Shown piece after piece: positions 54,401 to 64,000 of a stretch of 64,000 nucleotides of DNA (position 1 is the stretch's first letter; each line of letters begins with the position of its first letter). The translations under genes and the position numbers were made by a program. The notes below the pieces were generated by a model, which saw nothing but the letters and a program-made list of their open reading frames with translations, searched no databases and was not told the origin of the DNA. Source of the stretch: Alentia gelatinosa (taxonomy: Eukaryota > Annelida > Polychaeta > Phyllodocida > Polynoidae); assembly GCA_950022655.1 (NCBI GenBank), contig OX465580.1, positions 97,296,797-97,360,796 of the forward strand, written 5' to 3'.

Positions 54401-55215
54401 CGCTGTTTTAGTCATCACGTTGTATGCTATTTTGTTTCTCGCTATGGCTACGGGAGAAATTGCTCAAGGCTGAACTGGTTGAGAAAGAAGGTGGGAGAAT
54501 TGCAAGGCATGTTATTTCCGACATGCACACCCCTTCTGCAAATACTGTGAAAGAGCTCAGAATTTGTGCGACTCAGAAAATGACCATGACCAGCAAAATA
54601 ATTACCTGTCCCCACGTAAAGATGACTTAGCAGTCGTTGAGGGGGAAGAAACGCCAAGGTCAGGTAAAAAAAAAAGTGACACTGCGAAAGCAGGGGGAAA
54701 GATCAGCAGCTGCCAGGCTGCAGAATCCTATTAACATTGACCCAGTGTGTGATCTACAAGCTTCAACGGGCCAAACCAGAAGTGTTTCACTGGTCACTGC
54801 AGACCTTTGTGTTTTGACAGACGAGCAACCAGCTGCACAGATCTGGAGCTGGTTCCTGACGTTGGTGTTTCAAACCATATACTCACATGTTCTTTGTTGA
54901 CAACCAGCGACGGTTACTCTTAAATGGATACTTCCAACTTTGACAATTTATGTAATTCTGAAGATTTGTGCGCTACAAAAGATGTTTTTGAACTTTTGTC
55001 AGAGAATCGTAATTATGTTCCACTGTTTGATGCGCGCTTTCCATGTTTTTATTGCAGGTATTCATGCCCAGATGTACCCGAAGGGTTGGTTAGATATGTT
55101 GACTGGCAGTCCTCAGGTTCACAGGTCTGGCACGGATCCTGATAGATATTTTTTTCTTGATGGCATTATGTCCGGGTTTAAGGGTGTTGATCCTTACGCA
55201 AATGTTGAATATTAG
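54400..55215 (+). pseudogene. Decayed coding-like region, possibly another YR/DIRS-type pol
   Basis: Several short frames follow one another. The last (about 55060-55215) reads DPDRYFFLDGIMSGFKGVDP, which resembles the block upstream of RT in DIRS/Ngaro-type pol proteins (Leu-x2-Gly-(I/F)-x2-GF). An upstream piece contains FCKYCERAQNLC, a possible remnant of a Cys cluster. No catalytic RT motif was found, so this is a weak assignment; it could equally be unrelated. Confidence 0.28.
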
Positions 55216-55361
55216 CATCAATTGTGGTAATTACCACTTTACTTCCGATGAGGTCTATATCCTTTACTAATAGTATCATAAATGATGAACCTAGCTATGG
55301 GAAGTTATCAAGGGTAGAGGTGCGGTCCCATGTCGTCCATGCATACATATAATGTATTATG

Positions 55362-55512
55362 TGAAACCATAGTTATGGTGACAATACGGGGTAGATTTAT
55401 GAGTTGTTTTGGAGAAATTCGTTCTGAACTCGCTGTGCCGGCTCGTTCAGAACGAATTTCTCCGAATCAACGAGTAAATCTATCCCCTTATTGGCACCAT
55501 CACTATGGTTTC
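55362..55512. mobile_element. Hairpin element, arms GAGAAATTCGTTCTGAAC
   Basis: 151-bp palindrome with outer ends GAAACCATAGTTATGGTG and its inverse, then GTAGATTTA and GAAATTCGTTCTGAAC arms. The right flank ATATTATTATATACCTTAAT is shared with the hairpin at 37208, which has unrelated arms. Confidence 0.85.
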
Positions 55513-56234
55513 ATATTATTATATACCTTAATTCGGTCTTAATTCGCTAAAACTGACTGTAATTTGATGTCGAAGTGAGTTGGCACATCTTTCAAACACA
55601 ATGTGTACGCTAGCAGACATGCTGGATGTTGATAACCGGAAGTGATCACAAGGCAGGCGCGATACATTGTACCGCCGTATAAATTAAAGCACGGTCACCC
55701 TGCTATGCTCGATCGTCCCGTCGGACAGCTGTACTCGAGTTGTGCAGTGTCTCCGCTATTTGTTGACATCTACCAGTCACCCGCTCGGTTCGTGAACGTA
55801 TCGAAATCGATTGATCTCGCATATCTAAGCCATATAACGTGTTTCACGTGATTCATACTTGTATTCCACCTCGATGTTTGATAAATGTACACACTAACTC
55901 GTTCCGTGGATACTGTACTATGCCACAGAACTCGCGAAGTGAAGGGATCCGCCATTTTTGAATCTTGCACCTAGAATTCTGTTGTCGGACGATCGTCCAA
56001 TCAAAATGCGGTATTTCTTCAAAGCGTGCAATCTGTAGCTCAAAGCGTGCAGGTTAGGCTCAAAGCATGCATTTTGTCACTCAAAGCGTGCAATATGTAG
56101 GTATCCAAAGTAACCAGTACAACGTTTCACGGAGTACAGTGCATTCTGTGTATAGTTACTATACCCCCAGGAGCAGTATGTATTTACTCTGACTTTGTGC
56201 ATAGGTATATAATAATATGAATGAACGTGAAAAA

Positions 56235-56236
<2 letters not shown>
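55513..56236. other. Tail shared with 37327-37664, then anonymous DNA
   Basis: Up to about 55830 the order of short matches (CCTTAATTCGGTC, AACCGGAAGTG, GATTGATCTCGCATAT) follows the tail at 37327. Then four AAGC(A/G)TGCA(A/G/T) words (56023-56095: TCAAAGCGTGCA) form a small degenerate tandem repeat. No gene. Confidence 0.45.
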
Positions 56237-56284
<48 letters not shown>

Positions 56285-56362
56285 GTTTATATATATATGT
56301 ATATTCATATATAATATTATATATATATATATATATATATTTATATACATATATATATATAT
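56237..56362. repeat. (TA)n microsatellite cluster
   Basis: Two TA-rich stretches separated by ACATGTTTATATATATATG and similar. Confidence 0.92.
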
Positions 56363-57284
56363 AAACTAATACCAGGACGTATTTACAATACAGAGGTGGG
56401 ACTTAAGCATAGCCCTGAACTATCAATAACCAATCATTAAATCTATTCACTGTCTCGTTATCTGTGTGCAGTCCAGTTATCAGGTTAACCAGAGGAAGTA
56501 GGGGAATGGGATCGTTCTCCACGATAATCACTCTCCCATCTATGCAGATAGATGTCCTCAGAGACCTTAGAGTCACACAGATATATCGAGATGCTGTGGA
56601 TCCGCCAACCTCTCACACACCCACATCCACCGTCCGTCCACACCGATTGCCCAGGGGACCTTTCCAGCTGGAGACTTGCTATATTGCCTGGCTTCATCAG
56701 TGCCTAACAATCCCCCACTGCCTCTTATCGGACTCGGGCCGCTGTGAGTGCTGAGACGCCCTTAATACTGACGTATGGCCCGCTAGTCGGCGCTGCAGCG
56801 ACTCGTCCCTACGCGGGGGCACTTCTCTTGCCGACAGGGTCAGAGGGTTGGCGTGTCGGTGTCCGTCATCAGACGCTAGAAGCTGTCATCTACGGTGGAA
56901 ATGCCACCACCGACGGCACGAGATGGCGCTGATGAATGTTGCCAGGCGGAGGTGATTTACAACCTGGACTTATATGACAGGAGGACGCAATCAAGGGAGA
57001 GTATGGACAGAGGGAATGATAACGGCTCTGTGCTGTTTTTATGCGCTTATTGAAATAGTATACCTCTGGGAATGGGGTGGGTGAAAAAGTCAGTAGAGTG
57101 AATTGTGTGAATCTAAACCATGATAGAAACATGTATAATACTTTAGGAGCCGGACTTGAGGAATATTATGTCGTCTATATTTATATTTGTTTAGTGTAGG
57201 AGTCATGCATAATAGTTACAGCATCACTGTTGTATTAAACACAGATACAAAAAGTAAAAAATCGGAAACTTATCGGGAGGGTGC
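56363..57284. other. Intergenic DNA, no gene recognised
   Basis: GC-richer patch at 56460-56940 with short open frames on both strands but no recognisable domain; it could hold a small unrecognised exon. Confidence 0.35.
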
Positions 57285-57490
57285 AGAATCGTAGACAAAT
57301 GTCTAGACATGCTTCACTAATAGGCTACAATCTGGCCATTTCCAATAGTAGCCTATCGGGAAATCTATCGATGACTATCGGCGCTTGTGGGGGTAAGCCT
57401 TTAATGTCTTAAACACCCGAAGTCACAGGTTTTTCACCAGGGGCATATTGTAGACCGCTGGTTTACATCGTACCCTAATCGCAGACAAGT
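57285..57490. repeat. CTACGAT/ATCGTAG family copy
   Basis: AATAGGCTACAATCTGGCCA, AATAGTAGCCTATCGGG, CGGCGCTTGTGGGGGTAAGC match the clusters at 28340 and 33275. Confidence 0.55.
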
Positions 57491-59793
57491 GATCAACTTC
57501 TCCATTAGAGCTTACCTTCCGACGCGATTTTGATGTCTTTGAAAGAGTAAATTACTGGCTTCAAATGAATTATAAAGATATAAAGCACGTATCCTATGCT
57601 CCTTCTAGCAAGCAATCTGCCACAAATTTGACTTGGTTTTCAAAACAATTGCCATAATGTATCACCAATCTGTATTTCATTGTTGTCATCACCATTATAA
57701 ATACCATCAACCTATACCTTCATATGTATATCATTTTTTGGACTTACATGCTAAGACCTATATGTAATAAGTGTGATATATGTTAAACAGAGGATATACC
57801 TGATCCTGATCATCGTTATATGGAAGAACAGTGTACTGAGATCTGAGTACAATATCATTACATCATTAAAAAAAAGATCAACACAGGATTTGATGCCCCA
57901 ACTAAAGTAAGATGGTACCATTATAACGGTTAACTGCTGTACAAGAAGGTCAAATGAAGACGTCACTTAAAACATAAGCATGCTTGATGGCGATGCATAA
58001 GAATTAATGTACCAACAATAACCGAATTTGTCTTCCCCAATATGGCATGATCGCCAATTATTTAACTGCCTATAACGATGATGGAGGTTCACCTGTCAAA
58101 CACCAAAACCAAAATGACAACTGAATAAAAGATATATGGTCGTCAATGAAAATGTTTTTAGTACATCTAAATCAATACATATTCCGAGTATGCCATCAAC
58201 CCTATGTGATGATAAGGAGGGTGCAGTAGAGGTCATCTGAAGATAGCCCTGGAGACGTTGATTTCCCCCCTAGCTTTACCACTCACCTTATGATCCTTAC
58301 GTGGCCATGACCAGTATAGGATTGGTTAGAATGCAAAAGTAGGGGAGATCCAACAGGTCTGTCCTGCATCACGCTTGATCAATTCGGTCGTTACATGTTT
58401 GGTTCGCTATGTTATATTGTGGCAGTGCTTTTGTTACACTATAGTTTAACAAGCATGAGAAGGTGTAACAATTGCGGCAGAGAGTGTGACACCTTCTCAC
58501 AGGCACGGTGTCCTTTCTGTCCTAACGGGGGCTTGGAGTGGGAGGTAGCGAAATACAGGTTGGAGCGGAAGGCGTTGGTCGGGAAAACAAGTTGTCTGCG
58601 GCCCCATCGTGGTTTCAACCCATTGTAGAGGACAATTTTGCTTTAAGAAGGGAAGTGGCTTAGTCCATGTTCAGATATATGTCATCTCTGGAGCAAATAT
58701 TAAGTCCCTCGAGAAAGGGGGCTTAGATTAATCGTGATATAATACTATATTCGATATTTTTCACAAAACAGTAATTTCATTTATATTTTCTCTTCTTTAT
58801 CATTATCCTCAATACCGATTTTATTTAACTTTTTCTTTCCATGCAACAGGTTCTGGGGTAGCATATACGGTTATCTTTTCGAAATTAGTGATATCATTTC
58901 TCAACATATGTTTCAATATAGTATATAGACATGTCACTTCTCAAAGATTTGTCGTCTTGTTAATGTATTATCTGCCTATGTATATAGATATCCAAAAGAT
59001 ACATGTTTATATGTATGGAATCCCTCTTAATTTTGTCCAATCGTATATGACAAGTACTGGGCGCATTCCTTACATACAGAATGTGTCTACGAAATAACCA
59101 AGGGAAGTGATCTTGGACAAGTGTGTGCGCTCATGTTCCATTATCTGTCATCCGCCATTGACAATAAGAAGTGATTTTTCATTCTGAACATGCATCAGTC
59201 CCTCACATTAAAAGTGCATCAAGGATAGGTTGTTGCTTTGTTTCCCATGCTCCACTAAGTGATGTGTTTTGTGAGGAGCAAACGGTACGGGAATGGGATC
59301 TCCAATGGTGATTGCTTTGGAGTGCCACCATTTAAAAAAAAGAATCGACCAAAACCACGTGAAAGCGATGTCTGCCCTTCTTGTTGACCAATGAAGTAGA
59401 TGACATCCGGTGTTTGTACCTAGAAAAGGGGGGAAGGTAATGCTCAGTAAGACCGGGCATCCACTGAGCTACAAAATGTGAACGATAAGCCTAACTATGC
59501 ACCTCCCGATAAACAAATATTACAAATCGTGTCGAAAGTTAAACTAAAATCGGTGTAGTTGATCACCTGTGTGCATTGACCCTATGATACATATCATCCA
59601 TCTGCGATTTTCCCGTTGAAAAGGGTGTATCATAAGGTGTCTACGAATTTAATCATGATTAAGGCCCGGCGTCCAGATACTACGATTGAAATTTACCTCC
59701 CAATGCACTATGATGCAGTTTGTCAAAATTGCATACAACTTTCTTGTCTGCTCTTGTCGTAGCCTTGTCGTGGTTGGTGGACGCACCCTCTAA
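57491..59793. other. Intergenic DNA, no gene recognised
   Basis: A 77-codon frame at 58395-58628 contains CNNCGRECDTFSQARCPFC, a zinc-ribbon-like spacing, but is isolated and unsupported. Nothing else recognised. Confidence 0.35.
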
Positions 59794-59924
59794 AGCGCCA
59801 GATCCACTAAGGCATGCGCATGCCTTGCGACAATATTCAATATATTGAATATCATCGCATGGGATTCGCACAGTCGCATGGATCGCAGACGCATTCGCTT
59901 TGCCGCCTCAGTGGATCTGGCGCT
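59794..59924. mobile_element. 131-bp TIR MITE, AGCGCCAGATCCACT ends
   Basis: AGCGCCAGATCCACTAAGGC at the left and the inverse of AGCGCCAGATCCACTGAGGC at the right. The interior holds palindromes GGCATGCGCATGCC and ATATTCAATATATTGAATAT. No target duplication identified. Confidence 0.8.
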
Positions 59925-59929
59925 CCCAC

Positions 59930-60090
59930 TGTCCCTAAAAGTGCTGCAATTGGGCTATGATAAGAAATATTCTAATCGTAGAGCTATCGGGAGGGCTCTG
60001 TCGGAGTGTGTCGCAGTGTATCGGAGAATGTCGGAACGGGTTAAGCGGCAATAAAAAGAAGACCACGGTACCGACACACACTACGATTCA
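59930..60090. repeat. CTACGAT/ATCGTAG family copy
   Basis: TTGGGCTATGATAAG, AATCGTAGAGCTATCGGG and CACACACTACGATTC fit the family. The MITE at 59794 may have inserted into it. Confidence 0.45.
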
Positions 60091-62086
60091 AGAGGCGCCA
60101 ATGCAAATCTTAGGCAAACAATTAACAATAATAGATACATCATTTTATACTGACTATTTCTGGTCACAATTTTAATCAGCTCTATATTATCATAGTCATG
60201 TTTTTGTAGGTGAGGTTGGGGTTGGTGGGCGGGAAACTCAGCTCTGCGTAGGCCAGCTCGTAGAGAATGAGGCAGTCCCATGACGCCGTGCTTTTTATAC
60301 CTGGCAAGGATTCTTTCTGGTGCGAGGTGACCGAGAATAGAGAAGACCGTTTCTGCAAATGAAAATAGTAACATAGATAACGGCATTGAACCCGGGGTCC
60401 ATATGTAGTTGCAGAAGCGGGTTTAAAGTCGCAATTATATAAGTGTTTTTTTGCCGATTAAACCCAAATTGCTAGTATCATAGGAGATATCCATTTAATT
60501 GAAACTAGTCTATCTGTATTTTGGCAGAAGGGCATTAACAGTGCAAAACTAAATTGTTCTGATAACTGAAGTGGAAGGAATCGTTCGGTTATTATAAATG
60601 ATAGTCGGTTGAAAACTAAATATAACATAAACCTATAGATCGGACGTTGTATCCCATACAGTTTCTAATATTAGACTGAAATATGTGGGTTGATCCGATT
60701 GTCTTACTACAGACAATGCTCAGACCACCATTCTATGGTCTCCTAGCACAGTCTCCCTGATGACGGTGATTCTCCGCTAGAGGGAACTGTGCAAGCAAAT
60801 GGCGAACCCAGCAGACAGTATTCACCCTGTAGGTTTTCCGAGCTTTCTGTATAATGGTTGTCACAGATCTCGGTGGCATACATGACATACGGTGGCAAAC
60901 TGAAAGCAAGCCTCGTTTCCTAAAATTAGTCGCTAGAAACCTCTATGTAAGGTACTAATGTAACCTGGAACTCCATATATAGACCTTTTTACCCCTTACT
61001 ACATCAAACCCTCCTGTGATGAACTGGAATGTAACATTAGAAAAATGGTCGTAACAGTGAAATCTCTTTGGAGATTGATCCTAAGGAACATTTTTAGGAT
61101 TCCTGGTCGGTTTTCATCATCCCATGCACCAATGTCGATGAAACCCCACATAAACATCGACCACGGCCTCAAGGTGCCCTATACGCGCGGCCTAATAGGA
61201 GCTTTTGTAGAGCCATATTTATTTATATTTAATCGGCACAGTTTGTAAGCTGCGTGTCGCGTGAAAGCCAGCCTCAAGCCTCACCCGGTCCCATATGCCA
61301 CACTTCCTTGGTCCCTTTAATTGTGTTTGCATAATCAACAACCTTTGGGTAAATAGAGTCTCATAACATCCCTGAAACTGATATTTCATTTATGCTTCTG
61401 GAGGCTGAATAAGGCTAATTTGGTGCACACAAAGTTTGTGTAAAAACAAACATAAATTTTCCAGATGGCAATAAAAACAGGGTCTAAACCTTGGAAAGCC
61501 ACGCCATCTGGATATGTGTAGAACAAAGCTAAGTTGAAAACATTACCGTTAACATAATTCAAAAGTAAATATGATGACATTTTGCCAATGAGCTCGTTAC
61601 CGTTGTATAGGCACCATTCCGACGTGTAAATCTACCTGGCATCTCAAGGACAATAAAGGGTTAATAGCTTTTATAGGTGAAACGGCCATGCTAAAAAAAC
61701 GCAAAAATGCCACCGCAATGCCTCGGCGACCTTATTCTCGCAACATGACCACTTCTGTCGAATCATATTGCTTTTGTGACAAAATATTACAGTGGCAGGA
61801 TTGCATGTCACGGTAACCCGAACAAAACGTTTTGAAATTAAAGCTTTTCACTGTGATTATTGCGATGTGGCCTGTTGTGAGATCGATGTCAGTTGAACTA
61901 TGACCACTTTATAACAATTCAACACAAATATGAAGTAGACCAGCAGACACATAACTGCCAGGTAGTCTGCTGATAGGCAGCTCATTGATAGACAAGGACT
62001 GTGTAAGCATCATGCCGTTGACAGGTAGGACTCCTACAGGCAGGCCAATGAAAGAATGGCCACTGATAGTCAGGCTATTGGCACTA
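60091..62086. other. Intergenic DNA, no gene recognised
   Basis: Only short frames. From about 61950 a degenerate GACAGGCAG/GCTGATAGGCAG repeat begins and resumes after the two MITEs at 62530-62620. Confidence 0.4.
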
Positions 62087-62300
62087 AAGCTGGAGACACA
62101 CCAAGCGAGTAATGCAGCGATTTCCAGAATCGCCAACACAAAATGGCCTATATGTGAGCTATTATTTCATATTTCACCTGATTATTGCTTCTGAGATGCT
62201 AGATCATGTGCGGGAGATATTCCTATGAAATAATATCTCACATACATGCTATTTTATTCCTGAGATCGCCGCCTTGACTCGCTTGGTGTGTGCCCAGCTT
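62087..62300. mobile_element. Palindromic MITE, ACACACCAAGCGAG family, copy 2
   Basis: The ends AAGCTGGAGACACACCAAGC and inverted GAAGCTGGGCACACACCAAG match. Internal arms GCCAACACAAAATGGCCTAT and CACATACATGCTATTTTATT pair in part. Related to 20702-20925. Confidence 0.82.
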
Positions 62301-62301
62301 C

Positions 62302-62524
62302 ATACCGGGGACACACCAAGCGAGAAACGCAGAGATTTCCGGAATCGCCAACACAAAATGGCCTATATGTAAAATATTATTTCATATTTCACCTGATTAT
62401 CGCTCCCAATGCGGTAAAACATCGTTAGGACCTATTACTATGAAATATCATTTCACATACACGCCATTTTGTGTTGGCGATTTCAGAGATCGCCGCCTTG
62501 ACTCGATTGGTGTGTCCCCGGTAT
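62302..62524. mobile_element. Palindromic MITE, ACACACCAAGCGAG family, copy 3
   Basis: The ends ATACCGGGGACACACCAAGC and inverted ATACCGGGGACACACCAATC match, and GCCAACACAAAATGG pairs with CCATTTTGTGTTGGC. It directly abuts copy 2. Confidence 0.87.
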
Positions 62525-64000
62525 AAGGCTCCTGAGAAGCAGGCCGCTGTTGGCAAGTCAGCTGACAGGCAGTGGATAGACAGGCTGCTGAAAGGCAGGA
62601 TCTTAGTAGGCAGCCAACGCACTTGCCTGTAACAAAATGGTCTAGCAAATTGATACACCTCAGGGGTGGTAATCCGTGAAGGACGGTCACTGACCCAGAT
62701 TCCTTGTAGGTAGCTCCTACAAATATACTCTATATGTAAAGTTGAACGCCTCCAGACTACAGGCTTAAGCTAGGACACATATTTTACTGTCTAGGACACC
62801 TTATTCGGATTTATATTCATAACCCTAGTAATTGAAGCTATAAGCTTCCTATTTTGGTGTCATTTGATAATACACTTCTCAGTAGTGGTTTTATCATATT
62901 CGAAACATTTGGGTGAAACTATCAAAGGTTGTCTACTAGGAGAGTCTTGGGGACGGACCTTCTATGTTATTCAACTGGAACTGTTCTAAGAGGTTTCTTT
63001 AGGCTCCAAACTCTCTTTGGAAAAAAAATATTCAACTGGACCCAGGGGGCCTTTTCAAATCTGAAAGGATTCTCCCAAGACTATCATATAGTAGTCCTAG
63101 GACCATCATAAATAAACTGAATAAACATAGCTTTTCCTTTCAAAGCACAGGGAGAATGATGGAGACTTTGAATGTCCTTCCAGGCTATTTTTCTATACTT
63201 GATCCAGAAAACTCTCATTTTGGTAAGATACCTCAATAGGTGTCCATTCCGATGCTGGTAGCCTAACTAACCAATATATAATAGATGCACTCGCTTGAAT
63301 ATCCTTCAGAGTTTCTAACAATCATATGTACATAAAAAATCTATTTGCCAATAAAGAATTTTAAAAACTGAAATAGAAAAGAATCAACATAATTAGACTT
63401 GCCTTGGGTTTGAACCCAAAATATTCTGATTAGCACTGATTCTAACTCAGCACCTCACGAATGCCCGGACAGACACAAAGGAGGACCAATCACAGGATGG
63501 CTTGCATTCTGAACTGTCCTTCCGAAAAGATTGAGGTAAGAAGAAGGACAATACAATATGGATAACATGTATCTAAGTTGATGGCTCTCCCATCCAGGGT
63601 CGTTTAACTACGTGGAGAATTATGCCTGTAGGAGAGGTACTAGGATAGTTTCAGTTTAACTATAAGAACAATCTTTCAGCTCAGGTCTCCTAGATTATTT
63701 AAATTCACAAAGAACAGCCTCATTCATCAGTTCAACTAGGGGAATTATGTATATCATGGTATATTATACAAAATGACAGTGTTAGATGACGTTGACAATT
63801 ATAAATGATGAATTAGTTACCAAAATCCTCACTAGTGAGACTATCTGCAGTTCTTATGAACTCTCTTCCACAGGGACCACCAAACCAGTCTGGCAGCTTA
63901 TTTGTCCTAGCCGAGGGCTAAATTCAGGAGACTAATGATCCAGGATTTCCCTCCCTCTGGGTTACACCATTTGTTAAATGGGAAAGATTTTACATCCCAA
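62525..64000. other. Intergenic DNA, no gene recognised
   Basis: The degenerate GGCAG repeat ends near 62620. Beyond it no gene, RNA or clear repeat was recognised. Confidence 0.4.

Noticed and set aside
54424..54630. AELVEKEGGRIAR as the RT block of a DIRS-type pol
   Set aside because: It lies upstream of the putative pre-RT block, the wrong order, and lacks the following catalytic motifs.
58395..58628. Small protein with CNNCGRECDTFSQARCPFC
   Set aside because: Cys spacing is zinc-ribbon-like but the frame is isolated, short and unsupported by neighbours.

Overview
The window looks like repeat-rich, AT-rich nuclear DNA from an invertebrate animal, probably marine. The reasons are three Ngaro-like tyrosine-recombinase retrotransposons, piggyBac-type DNA elements with TTAA ends, LINE reverse-transcriptase fragments, many hairpin-forming MITEs, microsatellites, and no convincing host gene. 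I cannot name the species. No rRNA, tRNA, CRISPR array or prokaryotic operon was seen.

Layout. 1-3.6 kb: intergenic DNA with a TA microsatellite, a decayed piggyBac-type end (about 2780-2872) and a hairpin (3093-3238). 3.7-8.9 kb: Ngaro-like element A, plus strand, heavily mutated. 9.2-10.2 kb: a short element with CACTG ends and an AGA duplication. 10.2-13.7 kb: a TTAA-bounded piggyBac-type element with one transposase exon followed by a 452-bp satellite. 14.4-20.5 kb: a nest in which a piggyBac-type MITE was invaded by a palindrome-rich TIR element (14645-15211) and by Ngaro-like element B, minus strand, the best preserved copy. 20.7-35 kb: mostly anonymous DNA with MITEs, three LINE fragments and a CTACGAT/ATCGTAG repeat family. 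35.8-39.8 kb: CACCAACA- and CACTACACCA-type minisatellites interrupted by MITEs. 39.9-43.1 kb: a foldback, a short GC-rich repeat and a solo Ngaro-like terminal repeat. 44.4-50 kb: Ngaro-like element C, plus strand. 50-64 kb: anonymous DNA with a 170-bp duplication, hairpin MITEs, another solo terminal repeat, TA repeats and a tandem pair of palindromic MITEs.

How the genes work together. Each Ngaro-like element has split direct repeats (A1 - genes - B1 A2 B2), a Gag with a Cys/His cluster, a reverse transcriptase-RNase H (RT-RH), and a tyrosine recombinase (YR) in a third, overlapping frame. In all three, Gag ends with the heptamer A_AAA_AAC in the correct phase. A stem-loop follows 6-7 nt downstream, its paired bases differ between copies while pairing is kept, and the RT frame is open at -1. 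This is good comparative evidence that Gag-Pol is made by programmed -1 frameshifting. Elements A and C have each lost the YR catalytic arginine at the same codon; B keeps it.

The second unusual theme is a set of hairpin elements that share outer ends and flanks but have unrelated arms (37778-37918 and 43607-43755; 37208-37326 and 55362-55512).
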